Assembly: GCF_030247185.1 (NCBI RefSeq)
Contig: NC_080571.1
Location: 164,873,047 to 164,937,046 of the forward strand
DNA: 64,000 nucleotides
Reading direction: 5' to 3'
From: Malaya genurostris
Lineage: Eukaryota > Arthropoda > Insecta > Diptera > Culicidae
Below, piece after piece: positions 23,235 to 37,274 of this stretch. The stretch's first letter is position 1. Each line of letters begins with the position of its first letter. The notes below the pieces were generated by a model. The model was not told where the DNA came from. It saw only the letters and a program-made list of their open reading frames with translations, and did not search any database. A program made the translations under genes and the position numbers.

Positions 23235-23250
23235 GGCTATTTTTATAGCC
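23235..23250. promoter_or_regulatory. Histone-stem-loop-like hairpin
   Basis: GGCTAT TTTT ATAGCC forms a perfect 6-bp stem with a 4-nt loop. Its shape is that of a histone mRNA 3' stem-loop (6-bp stem, 4-nt U-rich loop, GG at the base), though the third-to-sixth base pairs differ from the usual sequence. A similar hairpin occurs at 9842-9857. No clear purine-rich downstream element follows, so this is suggestive only. Confidence 0.3.
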
Positions 23251-23517
23251 GTTAGGACCGCCCATTAGTGAAAAAACTACAAACGAAGTCACATAAAAAG
23301 AAACCTCTTAACAAAAATTGAATCAGTTTGGATTCTATCGCCACTGCGAGCAGATGTGTTTTGTGTCGTCTGCACAGCTACTTCCGCTTTCGAAGAGAGC
23401 GATTACGTCACAGCTGCCAGTCATTAGCATTGGTGAAAAAACAACGGTGGAGAGTATTATACAAAATCAGCCGTTCTAATGGCTCTAAAAGTTTTCTAAA
23501 GAACTATTAGGATTTCT

Positions 23518-23707
23518 ATTTCTTCGCCTTTCGCCTTCGGCTCGTCAGTGCTTAAAGCATTTCAAATTGAACTGCCATCTCGTGCCTAGCAGTTCAACTT
23601 ACCGCTAAGCAGACGCAAAGTTTGCACTACTTATGCAACCTCCAAACAATATTGCACAAGTGCTATATTATTTCTGACGTCTCAGGCGTAAACGAGTGAC
23701 GGCTTAT
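23518..23707. mobile_element. SINE-like/short interspersed insertion with 6-bp TSD
   Basis: About 190 bp interrupt the TIR element between two ggattt copies (attaggattt before, ggatttgttg after); the uninterrupted sequence is present at 22960 and in copy 1 near 10130. The insert contains a pair of related segments about gaactgccatctcgtgcctagcagttcaac-like (an inverted pair gaactgc/gcagttc). It resembles short abundant culicine repeats, but I cannot assign a family. No A/B box is evident. Confidence 0.65.
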
Positions 23708-23974
23708 TACTGGATTTGTTGTTCGCAAATCGAAGGTAATTATCCTCAGTTTAGTGCAAATCTAGAACAGTTTGGTTAGATTTGTGCACTTTTCGCTGTG
23801 TGAAATTCACAGTACTCGAGATAAAGTGAAGCCTTCTTTGTTTTTGCGAAAAATGTGAAAAAGGGGAATAATTCATACAATTGATCAACTAATTGATATT
23901 CGGAAGTGTTAAGGAGTGTTTTCGTATTCACGACTTCCAGTAATGTCTCTGACATCACCCACCCGCCTTTTTCG

Positions 23975-24610
23975 TTTCAAGCAATCTCAGATATACAAGA
24001 CACTGTTTGCTAAACGCTGGATGGTTGGTGTCTAAATTCATTTTACGTTCCGTGTTCATTTTTAAGCAATTACCGCATTTATAATCAGTTGAAGTACATT
24101 CAGATGTTCTATGAGCTGCATTGCATTTAGAACAATTTTCATTGTTGAAACATTCGGTGCTCTATCTACAACAATCTTCTTTCTTTTCACTACGACTAAC
24201 TCATTATCATTGCACTGATTATTCACAATCACGAAACTTTTCAAATTTTCCAACTTTTTGGCCACACATCTAAACAGGCCATTTTACTCTCCAGATCATC
24301 ATTGGACGATCTGATCAGTTTCTCAATTCCACTCTCTATCGCAATATTAATATTTGCCTCGATGCTCTCCCGCAGAGCGAATCAGTGATGGATTTAAATT
24401 TCTCCATCTCTCCATATTACTAATGAGTGAAAGAACATCATCTTTCGACGTTATATTAGACATCGCGGCACCTTCCAAACAATCAGCACATTCAAACATA
24501 AGCGCCGGTGTATCTGAAACCCAACCGGCAATGGCTCTCGTAAACCCAATACAGTGCTGGTGATAGCCATTCTCGCAAACTGAACATGCAATTCTAATAT
24601 GGTACGTATA
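23975..24610 (-). pseudogene. Non-LTR ORF1 relic with PHD-like finger and CCHC knuckles
   Basis: In several minus-strand frames: RIACSVCENGYHQHCIGF then MFECADCLEGA gives a Cys2-His-Cys...Cys2 pattern of a PHD-like finger (24460-24600). After frame changes near 24350 and 24270 a lysine-rich frame follows, then CSKCNAAHRTSEC and KCGNCL with HPAFSKQC, a pair of CCHC-type knuckles (23985-24150). PHD-type ORF1 is known from CR1-group elements. Several frame losses make it a relic. Its ORF2 start lies at 21846-22030 beyond the TIR element. Confidence 0.6.
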
Positions 24611-24991
24611 TGGTTATTGTTTTTGTTTGGTTATTATGGTTATTTTTTCATTACATTTCACACATTCACCAATCATTCATGCACAAACCAAACCGGCCCG
24701 ACACACAGCTTGGGGAGAAATTAAAGCAAAGTGAACCATGCAAAAACAATAGACAATACATTTAATATACCACGGTACGACGCCGCTTTGTTTGAGTGAT
24801 CGCCGCACGGCGATTATTGACACAATTTACAGCACAAAATAGAAATATTTACGAAACACTTTCTACTTATCTGTTTAAAGCACAATTAGTCACTTGCTTA
24901 GTTAAAAAATTTTCACGAAAAGCTACCTATCTCACACAAAATTAATCACAATTTGACTCAGCACTAAAGACCATGTTCGCCATTCAATACT

Positions 24992-25735
24992 CGGTGAGGG
25001 TTATCATGACATCGAGCATGTTGTTTGGATGTGTTTTGAGTACTGTGATGCCAGGTCCCAACTCATAGGTTCCCTTTGGATTTAAATTTCGGTGAGGGTT
25101 ATCATGACATCGAGCATGTTGTTTGGATGTGTTTTGAGTACTGTGATGCCAGGTCCCAACTCATAGGTTCCCTTTGGGCCCGAGGTATACCACCCTTCGT
25201 ATCAATCCGCGACGTCTTGGAAACTCGAAATCTTCCTTATATGATTCTCATCTATAACTTCTAGAAAACCATCAATGCCCAAATTTAGTGCTCTCCCTAT
25301 CTCTCTCTCGTCTACAGCTCTATCGCACTCTTCTTTAGGCTGCTGAAAGTATGACCTGTGTAAACAATGCTTCGGAGCAGGCACCTGCCTTGAACTGACT
25401 GAGTTACTGAGAACTACCCAAAAAGGCAACATCAACGTCAGAGCACAACAACAAAGAATTCCAGCAAAGGATAATCTCTCTCGTTACAATCTGAAGAACG
25501 TAAAGATCCAGAAAACTCTAAAAAATTTGTGCCACAAACGAATGATGTATTTCAATTCAAAATCAATCAATTAAAAAATTTGTAAGTCCCACCCTCCTCA
25601 CATTCCTTTACTAACTCTAGAGGAGTATGCCGCCCCCTTAATACGGCGTCCCTTCTTCTCCTATCACAACAAGACCATCGGCCACGTTAAGCTAAAGCAA
25701 ATGAGCCAAATAAAACAAATTTATTATAAAAAAAC
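24992..25735 (+). pseudogene. I-element ORF2 end and 3' UTR fragment (copy A)
   Basis: The fragment starts in the C-terminal Cys/His segment (GEGYHDIEHVVWMCFEYC) and runs through the ORF2 stop and 3' UTR to the TTATTATAAAA tail. A 98-bp tandem duplication (24991/25089) repeats the start in this copy only. The 5' junction is identical in the second segmental copy at 39151, so it is one insertion later duplicated. Confidence 0.85.
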
Positions 25736-25740
25736 TGATA

Positions 25741-26786
<1,046 letters not shown>

Positions 26787-27351
26787 TTGGTTGTTACCAT
26801 GAGGACATCATATGCTTCCGCAATTCTGAGATTTTTGTGTAGGGAAAATTCTAAACCTACTTGTATTGTGTAATGGGGAAAAGGAACTTATATACTAACT
26901 TACTAACTAATACAGAGAGCGAATCGATTCAATTGAAGATTGCATCGATTTTTGTCGGAATTTGCTTTACATATTATGTGAAATTACATCTAATGGTTCT
27001 ATATTTGTGAGTCTGTGTAACTCATTTGTACTAAAGCAGGGAGGACGCTTCAAAATCATTTTCAGAATTTTATTCTGAATCCTCTGAAGCGTTTTCTTCC
27101 TGCTGGAACAACAACTCGACCAAATTGGTACTGCATAAAGCATGGCTGGTCTGAAAATTTGTTTATAAATTAACAATTTGTTTTTAAGACAGAGCTTAGA
27201 ATTTCTGTTTATAAGTGGATATAAATATTTAATATATTTATTACACTTTGCCTGGATTCCTTCAATGTGATCCTTGAAAGTGAGTTTTTTGTCATACGTT
27301 AAACCTAAGTGCTGCATTCGGTTTAATTTTGACAGATAATCACTGAAAATG

Positions 27352-28307
<956 letters not shown>

Positions 28308-30399
28308 AAACTTCTTTGTAGGCGACTGCAGATCACTCTTAGATTTCTACCTGTGGCTAACAGACTTGTGTCGTCACAGAATAGCGATTTCTGACAACCA
28401 ACGGGTAGATTTGGAAGATCAGAAGTGAAAATGTTATACAAGATTGGAGCTACGCTCGAACCCTGCGGAACACCGGCTCGTACGGGTAGCAATTCAGATT
28501 TACAATTCTGATAGCTAACCTGAAGAGTACGATCAGTTAAATAATTTTGAATCATTTTGATCAAATAAATAGGAAACTGGAAATCAGACATTTTTGCTAT
28601 TAAACCTTTGTGCCAAACACTGTCGAATGCTTTTTCTATGTCTAGAAGAGCAACTCAAGTGGATAACCCAGAAGATTTATTTGCTTTTATCATGTTCGTA
28701 ACTCTTACAAGTTGATGAGTAGTTGAATGTTCATGACGAAATCCAAACTGCTCTGGTAAAAAAATTGAATTCTTATGTATATCAGACATCATTCTCAACA
28801 AGATATTTTTTTCAAAAAGTTTACTGGTAGAAGAAAGTAAGCTAATTGGTCGATAACTTGATGTTTCTGCTCGGTTTCTATCAGGTTTGAGAATAGGAAT
28901 TACTTTAGCGTTTTTCCATCTTTTTGGGAAGTAAGCTAATGAAAAACACTTGTTGAAAATTTTAACCAGGAGTCTCAAGGTAACATCGGGAAGATTTTTA
29001 ATAAGAATATTGAAAATTCCATCATTACCAGGAGCCTTCATGTTTTTAAGTTTCCTAATAATTGATTTAATTTCATCAAAATTAGTCTCAATAATGTCAT
29101 CTTGTGATAACACTTGGGTTGAAATATGATCATATTTCAGTGAGACTTCATTTTCAATAGGATTCACAACGTTCAAATTAAAATTGTGGACACTCTCTAA
29201 CTGCTGAGCAAGTTTTTTAGCTTTTTCGCCATCCGTAAGAAGTATTTGATTTCCTTCCTTGAGAGCAGGAATTGGTTTCTGAGGTTTCTTAAAAACCTTA
29301 GAAAGTTTCCAGAAAGATTTAGAATATGGTTTAATTTGTTCAACTTCTCTAGCGAAATTTTCATTTCGCAAAAGAGTAAATCTATGTTCAATTTCTTTTT
29401 GTAAATCCTTGTTTTTCATAGCAGGATCACGAGAACGTTGATATTGTCGTCGACGAACATTCTTCAACCGAATGAGCAGTTGAAGATTGTCATCGATGAT
29501 AGGAGAATTTAATTTAGTTTGAGCTTTGGGAACTGAAAGGTTTCTAGCTTCGAAAATGTAATGATTCCAATTATCAATTGCTGTGTCGATGTCCGCAGAA
29601 TTTTCTAAAATAGTTTCATGATCCACATGATTTTCAATGTGAGATCTGTAATTCAACCAATTAGCTCTATGATAGTTGAATATAGAACTAATTGGATTAA
29701 TTAAAGCTTCGTTGGAAAGTCTGAATGTTACAGGAAGATGATCTGAGTCAAAGTCAGCCTGTGTAATCGGTTCACTACAAATGTGACTTTGATCTGTTAG
29801 AACCAGATCAATTGTAGACGGGTTTTTCACGGAAGAGAAACAAGTCGGATTACTGGGATGAAGAACTGTGAAGTAACCAGCTGAGAGTTGATTATGAAGT
29901 ATTTTACCATTACTGTTATTTTGCCTTCAATTCCACTGGACATGCTTAGCATTTAAGTCCCCTATTACGAAAAATTTCGGTCGATATCTTATGAGTTTTT
30001 GCAAATCGCCTTTAAAGAAATTTAATTATTCGCCGGTGCATTGGAATGGCAAATATGCTCCAGCGATGAAATAAATTCCATGAATGGTTTCAATTCCCAA
30101 GCTTTCAATAACTTTAGTATTGAAAGAAGATAAATTTCGATGTTTAATTTGCCATTGGAAAAAATGGCAACTCCACCACCCATTCCAGTAAACCTGTCAA
30201 ATCTATGAACCACATAATGTCGATAGCTTTTCAATTCGACATTTGGTTTAAGAAAAGTTTCTGTCACAATGGCAATATGGATTTTGTGAACTTTGAGAAA
30301 ATTATAAAATTCATCTTCACTCGATTTCAAATATCGAGCTTTCCAATTTAAAATATTGAAATAATTATTTAACATCACTGTTAAATTTAAAATTCATTA

Positions 30400-32679
30400 T
30401 AATATTATTTGCAAATTGCCATCCGATTTGAAATGCTTCAAAAAGTGATGAAGTCGAATTCATTCGGATGATCATTTGAAAAAGTTGATCTTGTAAGTTG
30501 ATCATTTTATTTTCAGTTATGTCGCCTAAATCAACTTCATTTAAAGAATCGAATGGCATTGAAGGAATATTTGTAGGTAGACTGCCATTAGAAGAAGATG
30601 ATTTGGCCGGTCTACCTATTAATAAATTGTTTTCGTTAGAAGATGAACTGCAAGGCGGTCCTGTCTGTTTTGATTATTTACGTTAGAAAATTTAAGTGGT
30701 AGATTTCTACCTAGCATAACTGAAATTACAAGAAGATGATGACGAGGTCGATCTACCTGTCAATAAATTGTTTTCGTTAGAAGAGGAATTGGCAGGCGTA
30801 CCTGTTTTTTGTTTTGAATTCGAAGAAATAAGTGCCTTAGGAGAATTAGGCGTGGCATTTGTAACGGTTTTTTGATTTTCAGGTATGTTCTGCAAATTCA
30901 AAGTTGTTCATTTGACTTGTTGTCTAAGTGAAGGAGCGTTTAAATTTTTTCCCTGACAGGACATTTCAAATAATTGGATTTATGATTTCCATCGCAACGT
31001 CTTTCGAATGCGATTTACCACAATTCAAACACCGTAAATCCATATGACAATTTTTGGTTCCATGGCCGAAGCCTTGGCAACGACGACATTGCAGTTTGCA
31101 ATACGATTATGCCGTTTATAATGTTCCTAATGAATTTTAATGTGGGAAATGTAACGTACTTTTTCTAAAGTTTTCAAATTGTTTACATCACTTCGATTGA
31201 AGTGTATTAGGTAAAGTTCATGGGAAATTCCAGAGCGTGGTTTAGAAGTACCATTCGCTCTTTTTTTCATAAGTATTACTTGGGAAGGGGCAAAACCAAG
31301 CAATTTTTTTAGTTCATTTTTAATTTCATCACTACTTTGATCATTTGATAAGCTTTCCAAGACAGCCTTGAAGGGTCTGTCTGATTTTATATCATACGAA
31401 TAGAATTTATGAAGCTTCTCGGACAAACATCGGATAAGACGTTCATAATCTTCCAATCCATCAACCAATACTCGACATTCTCCTCTTCGTCCGATTTGAA
31501 ATGAGACTTTTACTTCCGGAAGAAAAGTAGAAAGCTCAGTACGGAATGCTTTGAAGTCGGAAATCATCACCGTCACTGTCAATAAATTGTTTTCGTTAGA
31601 AGAGGAATTGGCAGGCGTACCTGTTTTTTGTTTTGAATTCAAAGAAATAAGTGCCTTAGAAGAATTAGGCGTGGCATTTGTAACGGTTTTTTTGATTTTC
31701 AGGTATGTTCTGTAAATTTAAAGTCGTTGATTTGACTTGTTGTCTAAGTGAAGGAGCGTTCAAAAATTTTTCCCTGACAGGACATTTCAAATAATTGGAT
31801 TTATGATTTCCATCGCAACGTCTTTCGAATGCGATGTACCACAATTCAAACACCGTAAATCCATATGACAATTTTTGGTTCCATGGCCGAAGCCTTGGCA
31901 ACGACGACCTTGCAGTTTGCAATACGATTATGCCGTTTATAATGTTCCCAATGAATTTTAATGTGGGAAATGTAACGTACTTTTTCTAAAGTTTTCAAAT
32001 TGTTTACATCACTTCGATTGAAGTGTATTAGGTAAAGTTCATGGGAAATTCCAGAGCGTGGTTTAGAAGTACCATTCGCTCTTTTTTTCATAAGTATTAC
32101 TTGGGAAGGGGCAAAACCAAGCAATTTTTTTAGTTCATTTTTAATTTCATCACTACTATGATCATTTGATAAGCTTTCCAAGACAGCCTTGAAGGGTCTG
32201 TCTGATTTTATATCATACGAATAAAATTTATGAAGTTTCTCGGACAAATATCGGATAAGACGTTCATAATCTTCCAATCCATCAACCAATACTCGACATT
32301 CTCCTCTTCGTCCGATTTGAAATGAGACTTTTACTTCCGGGAGAAAAGTAGAAAGCTCAGTACGGAATGCTTTGAAGTCGGAAATCATCACCGTCACTGG
32401 TGGCATAGATTGTTGTTTCTTCCCAGCGTCCATTTTGGGAATTTTTGATGAATTTTCTTCTATGTCGCTACAATCGGATTCAGGAAGAATCTCGTAAATA
32501 TTGTTAGACGGCATAGAATCCACAGAAGGGAAATCCGTCCGTTGTCTTTTATTTTTACATTCAGATTCTATAAGATCGTGAATGTTATTAGAAAAATGTT
32601 GAATAACGGATTGTGATTTATTCCGTATTGAATTATTTTTAGCCTTAGGCTTGTTGACTTTCCGGTTGGTCGCAGGCAT
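30400..32679 (-). pseudogene. Jockey ORF1 (copy A) with internal duplication
   Basis: The start is MPATNRKVNKPKAKNNSIRN (32679), a basic N-terminus, then an acidic/Ser-rich segment, then the conserved core VTVMISDFKAFRTELSTFLP, the RRGECRVLVDGLEDYERLIR block (RRM-like) and the KSDRPFKAVLESLSND block; C-terminal Cys codons (CDGNHKSNYLKCPVRE) mark a zinc-knuckle region. The first frame is open for 277 codons to 31846. An 819-bp tandem repeat (30758-31576 and 31577-32397) repeats the core, so a second partial core lies at 31127-31642. ORF1p is an RNA-binding protein for the element. Confidence 0.85.
30758..32397 (-). repeat. 819-bp tandem duplication inside Jockey ORF1 (copy A)
   Basis: The boundary tgtcaataaattg occurs at 30758 and again at 31577, and both units end at the same atcatcaccgtcac. 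The second unit continues into the normal ORF1 upstream part. Copies B and C are single here. Confidence 0.9.
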
Positions 32680-32722
32680 TTTTGAAATGAATGGAATTTT
32701 GAATAATAGTTCTTTGAATAGC

Positions 32723-32901
32723 TAGCCTTAAAAAAGGCTGATTAATTTCTTAGTCGCTCTAATAACACTTAGTCACTCTAATATCACTCTTTGTATCACT
32801 TAGTCACTCTAATATCACTCTTTGTATAGCCTTGAGAAAGGCTGATTAATTTTTAGTCTTTAAAAAGACTGTTAGTGATTCAGGTAGCCTTGAAAATGAC
32901 T
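32723..32901 (-). promoter_or_regulatory. Hairpin array in Jockey 5' leader (copy A)
   Basis: Four hairpins of the agYctt-n4-aagRct form lie at about 32723-32738, 32828-32843, 32855-32870 and 32886-32901, with tcactctaatatcactcttt-like repeats between. The first two units present in copy C are missing. Confidence 0.65.
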
Positions 32902-32964
32902 GAAGCCTTGAATCAATGAAACTCTAGGTAGCCAGAAAAAATTTCCAGGAGCCAAGAGCTATAC

Positions 32965-33000
32965 GCGTGCGGTGCGAACGACTGTTCAACAACGACTGAT
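32965..33000 (-). promoter_or_regulatory. Jockey internal promoter: Inr and DPE (copy A)
   Basis: Minus-strand TCAGTC (32999-32994, +1 at 32997) with GCACGC at +28 to +33 (32970-32965). This is the same pair at the same spacing as copy C. Confidence 0.65.
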
Positions 33001-33885
33001 AGTTACCAAGTCTTGTTAGCTAGTGAATATATAAAACAACTTTGTTAATACGAGTCCCCGGTTTGCGCTTCCGTAAGCACCGATAATAATGAAGAAAAGC
33101 TCCAAAAAAGGAACTCATTCCGATTTCTCAGCAACGGTTAAACCGAATTTCACGAATCAAATTAAAGCTCTTATCGTCTTAAAAGATACTGTGCAATTTC
33201 ATCCTGATCCGATTTCCGGTTCCGAAATTATAGGGCAATTCCGAAATATGGGCCACATTTAAATCTATATTTTTCAAGGGAAAACAAAGTAAATTATAAA
33301 TAAATGAATAGTAAATTTTATGCAATTTGTACCTACTTGCTGGTGCTATTGAAACATCATGGTAACGATACATTTCGCATATAGAAAGTTTATGCAATCA
33401 CTTGAAAAATTGACTAGTAAAAATTGGCTCAGTGGCCTAAGTCATTATATCAGAGGCCTAAGTACCTATATCATTCGACGTAGTTCATCGAGCTGAGCAA
33501 TTTATGTGTCTGTGTGGGTATGTGCGTGAGTATTTGTCAAATAAAGAAAAATAAATAAGGCTATACTGGATCCAGATTCCCGGTTCCAGAAATACCGAAA
33601 ATAAATCAAAACTCTCTCAATTTTCTCTGAGATGATTTGTTCGATTTCCACAATCAGGTTCAAATAAAATTTCATATTTTATCGGGTCCAGATCTATAGG
33701 GTAAAGTATGTTTAATAATTTAGTGCGGCGATGCAAAATAAAGAAAAATTCTTATTAACTTGACATAACTGTTTACAAATTAAAACGGTTATGTTAGTTC
33801 ATACCCAAAGCAAGTTCCTCATTTTATTCAAAATTGAAACAATAATTTCTTGACAGATATTCTAGTGATATATTTGAAAATATGA
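33001..33885. repeat. Mosquito dispersed noncoding repeat upstream of CR1
   Basis: From 33222 this matches 53330-54195 of copy B, including a gaaagtttatgcaatcac box and tcagaggcctaagtacctat. The stretch 32922-33222 (Jockey 5' end and flank) is missing in copy B. No coding potential is seen. Confidence 0.65.
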
Positions 33886-33977
33886 GTATATTTGTATATT
33901 TGTATATTTGTATAACTTCATCTGACATATGTTGTCTTAATGAATAAAAACAAACAATTAAAATTTAAAAACTAAAC

Positions 33978-35760
33978 CTAACTATCGCTATTCACTATGT
34001 GGAAATTGTCAAGTAAGCGTTTATGAAACACGGTTGACGACACATTAAAATCGAATAGTTGAGAGAATTCGTTGAACCGCATACAAACTGTCCGAAAAGG
34101 CTCATGTTGTCCGTACATTCTATTTCGTGGTTCAAGAGAAAGGAAGTTCCGCTGGCGAAGTGATCTTTCAGGTGCGTAGAGGTTTAGGCGCATGAGTAAC
34201 GTTGGACTATCTATGTCGCCCAAAAGTAGTTTGGCAGCGAAAGTTGCTTGAGCAGTTATGCGTCGTACCTCCAATGGCTCGAGATTCAACAAACGGCAGC
34301 GATCTTCGTATGATGGTAGGTTCATAGGGTCACGCCACGGTAACAGGCGCAGAGCGTACCTCACAAATATATGTTGAACAGTCTCAATCCTAGCGATCCA
34401 GTAAGCATGGTAGGGGCACCAAATCACAGCGTTTGACTCTAGTATTGAACGTACAAGTGAACAGTACAATGATCCTAAACAAAGTGGGTCTCGAAACTCT
34501 TTGGCTACCTTGAAGATGAAACCAAGTTGACGGTTTGCTTTGGCCAACATATCGTCATAGTTCAGTCTAAAGGTAATTTCACGATCTAGAGTGACACCAA
34601 GATCCTTCATACATTCTACTCGTGTTATGGACCTTCCTGAGATTTCATAGCCATACAAGATAGGATCAGTTTTCCGATAGAAAGATATGACGCAGCATTT
34701 CTCGATACTCAGACACAAACAATTTTTTGAACACCAATCTACGAACTTTTGTATCATATGTTGTAGTACAAGACACTCCGCGAGACGCTTGATAACCTTC
34801 ATAATTTTTGCATCGTCTGCATAAAATAATCTGGATTCCGGTGGTAACAGCTGTGAAACATCGTTCATGAAAAGCGAAAGCAGCAACGGACCAAGATTGC
34901 TGCCTTGCGGAACTCCAGAAAAATTCGAGAAAACTTCAGATGTTGAAGAACCGATTTTAACCTGTACAGAACGGTTTATCAGATACGATCTAAACCCCTC
35001 TACGCTCATCGTTGAGACATCCAGTAGTTGAAGCTTGGACAGAAGTATTTTGTGATCTACTCGATCAAATGCCGCTTTAAGATCCATATACGCTGCATCG
35101 ATTTGCCATCCAGAATCCATGGTCTGCACGCATTTTGAGGTGAATATCATAAGATTCGATGTAACCGATCGTTTCGGGTAAAACCCGTGCTGTTCATTAT
35201 CTATGTAGGTTCTGCTACTGGCAAACAAAATATCGTTTACGATAATTTCGAATAGCTTCGAACATGCACACAAAGACGTAATACCACGATAGTTGGAAAT
35301 GTCACGTTTATCGCCCTTTTTGTGAACCGGGAACATATAAGAAAACTTCCATCGAACATATAAGAAAACTTCCATAAAGGATCTGGAATTCGGGTAAAAC
35401 CCGTGCTGTTCATTATCTATGTAGGTTCTGCTACTGGCAAACAAAATATCGTTTACGATAATTTCGAATAGCTTCGAACATGCACACAAAGACGTAATAC
35501 CACGATAGTTGGAAATGTCACGTTTATCGCCCTTTTTGTGAACCGGGAACATATAAGAAAACTTCCATCGTGAAGGAAACTCGTTTTGTAAAGTTGAAAG
35601 ATTAAACAATTTCGATAATGGATAACTGAGTGCTCCTGCGCAACGTTTCAACACAGATGAAGGAATACCATCAGGACCAGCAGCGAACGACAGCTTTAAT
35701 TTTCGAATTGCTGTCTCGACCATTTGCTGAGTTATGAGAGGAATATGGAAATATATATAT
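33978..35760 (-). pseudogene. CR1 ORF2 reverse transcriptase, with in-frame internal duplication
   Basis: The open frame of 581 codons contains RT block FAAGPDGIPSSVLKRC, WKFSYMFPVHKKGDKRDISN, SNYRGITSLC, motif A (DLKAAFDRVDH), GVPQGSNLGPLLLSLFMND, catalytic FYADDAK, and the C-terminal SLYCSLVRSILE segment, ending near the last codons at 33978. A 216-bp period duplication (35175 and 35391) repeats about 59 residues from WKFSYMF to EQHGFYP with a short linker and keeps frame, so the RT has a doubled block. The frame also breaks at a TA run near 35745-35755, separating it from the endonuclease. Confidence 0.9.
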
Positions 35761-37239
35761 CACGTGGTGCACCAGCAGTTGCCTCGTCAATTTGAATCTG
35801 TGTTGCAGAATTGTCATGAAATGCATTCTTGAAGTGATGCGCAAATAAATCACACTTTTCCTTCTCGTTGCAGGCTGTTTGATTTCCGAAAAACATCGAG
35901 TGCGGAAGACCAGTCTCTCTTCTTTTTGAATTCACAAAAGACCAAAAAAGTTTAGGGTTTCGACGGAGATTGAGTCCAGTACGTCTTATATAGCGCCGAT
36001 ATAGGAACATATTGTAACGGCGGTATTGACTGGTAGCGATTTTTAGTTGTTGTTTGAAATACGAAGATCGGAAACTACAAAATTTTCGAAGAGCTGACGA
36101 TCGCGTTCGTTTAAGAGCGCGTAAGCGCCTGTTTGTCCACGGTGGTTTTTTAAGAGGGCGACTGACGGGAACAGTACGGGAAACAACATTTACCGCATCG
36201 CAAAAATATTCTACGGCGTCATTGATATTAGTTGACGTTTCAATAAATTGCCAGTTAACAGCTGAAAGCATGTCATTCAGTTCAGTGTAGTCTGCTCGGC
36301 GATAGTCCAGAGAGTACGAAATAGACGGTTCGTCATACTCATTTGGAATGGGCACCTTAAACTCAACAGCAAGAGCGGGATGGTCGAGGTCGAGATCAAT
36401 CAGTGGCACGATAGGTAAAGTGACGGTACTGACCGGTAAAGCGATGTCATTTGCGAGGATAAGATCTAACAAGCGCTCGTTTCTGTTCGCCATCGTATAA
36501 ATTTGAGTGAACCCGTTCAGGTTGAAGCCATCGAGAAGAGCGGAGCAGGCAGTAGGAATATATGAAAGCAGTGGATCAACGAAAGGTAGTCCTCCCTCAT
36601 GAAAGCACCAACGTAAACCAGGTTGATTATAGTCCCCGAACAGTAAAGCAGGAGTGCGTGGGCTCAATCGAGAGGATACCGCGCTCAACGAATCTATATG
36701 CTCATTTATACTCACTGAGTCGAGTCTTCGGTCAGGAGGTAGATAAATTACTCCGATGCTCAACGAAATCGGCGGAAGTTCAACTAAAACCCATAGCTGC
36801 TCCAGCGATGTAGACACGTTGTTGTTCGATCAACTGAACTGCTTAATTTTTTCGATCCTGCAATCAGGACGGCTCCGCCTCTTGTTTTATGACTGTTCAG
36901 CGGGGATCGATCAGTTCTGAAAACATCATAAAGATGACCGAAGAGTTGTACGGAGAAAATTTGGTCATTCAGCCAGGTTTCCATCAGAACGATGATGTCG
37001 TATTCAGCATCCGAGACAGCTAGGAAAAAAACATCAATTTTTGTCCTCAATCCACGCACGTTTTGGTAGTAAATACGTAGACAATTTGAATAAATTGCAC
37101 TGGAAAGCGGGAAAATGTCAGGTACCGCGGGTTCTTGTAACACATTATACTCGCCTGGAGTAGCAATTCGCAAGCCTCCACTACCATCACCGACTACAGG
37201 ACCGGGACGATGACGATGGTGGATATCAGCGGCGAGCAC
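35732..37239 (-). pseudogene. CR1 ORF2 endonuclease domain, frameshifted
   Basis: Two overlapping frames. 37239-36784 encodes the endonuclease start (IYYQNVRGLRTKID, IIVLMETWLND with catalytic ET, TRGGAVLIA). 36817-35732 encodes the rest (IGVIYLPPDR, LLFGDYNQPGLRW, LDLDHPALAV with the DH motif) and the EN-RT linker with FWSFVNSKRRE. The frame shift near 36790-36815 separates the halves. This nuclease nicks target DNA to prime reverse transcription. Confidence 0.85.
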
Positions 37240-37274
37240 GACTGGGTGGAGTGATAGGGAGACTTCCTTAGTAC

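Larger units (their letters stand above)
22061..23971. mobile_element. TIR-like nonautonomous element, copy 2, internally duplicated
   Basis: The ends match copy 1 in inverse orientation: ttgtcgtgaatacgactta at 22061 and acgactt-ccagtaatgtctctgacatcacccaccc at about 23930-23962. The interior contains a partial duplication: the block around 22581-22985 recurs at 23135-23515 (offset about 554 bp). Stem-loops of the form ggctat-tttt-atagcc occur at about 22682 and 23235-23250. A 190-bp insertion lies at 23518-23707. No transposase is seen. It splits a minus-strand non-LTR relic. Confidence 0.65.
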
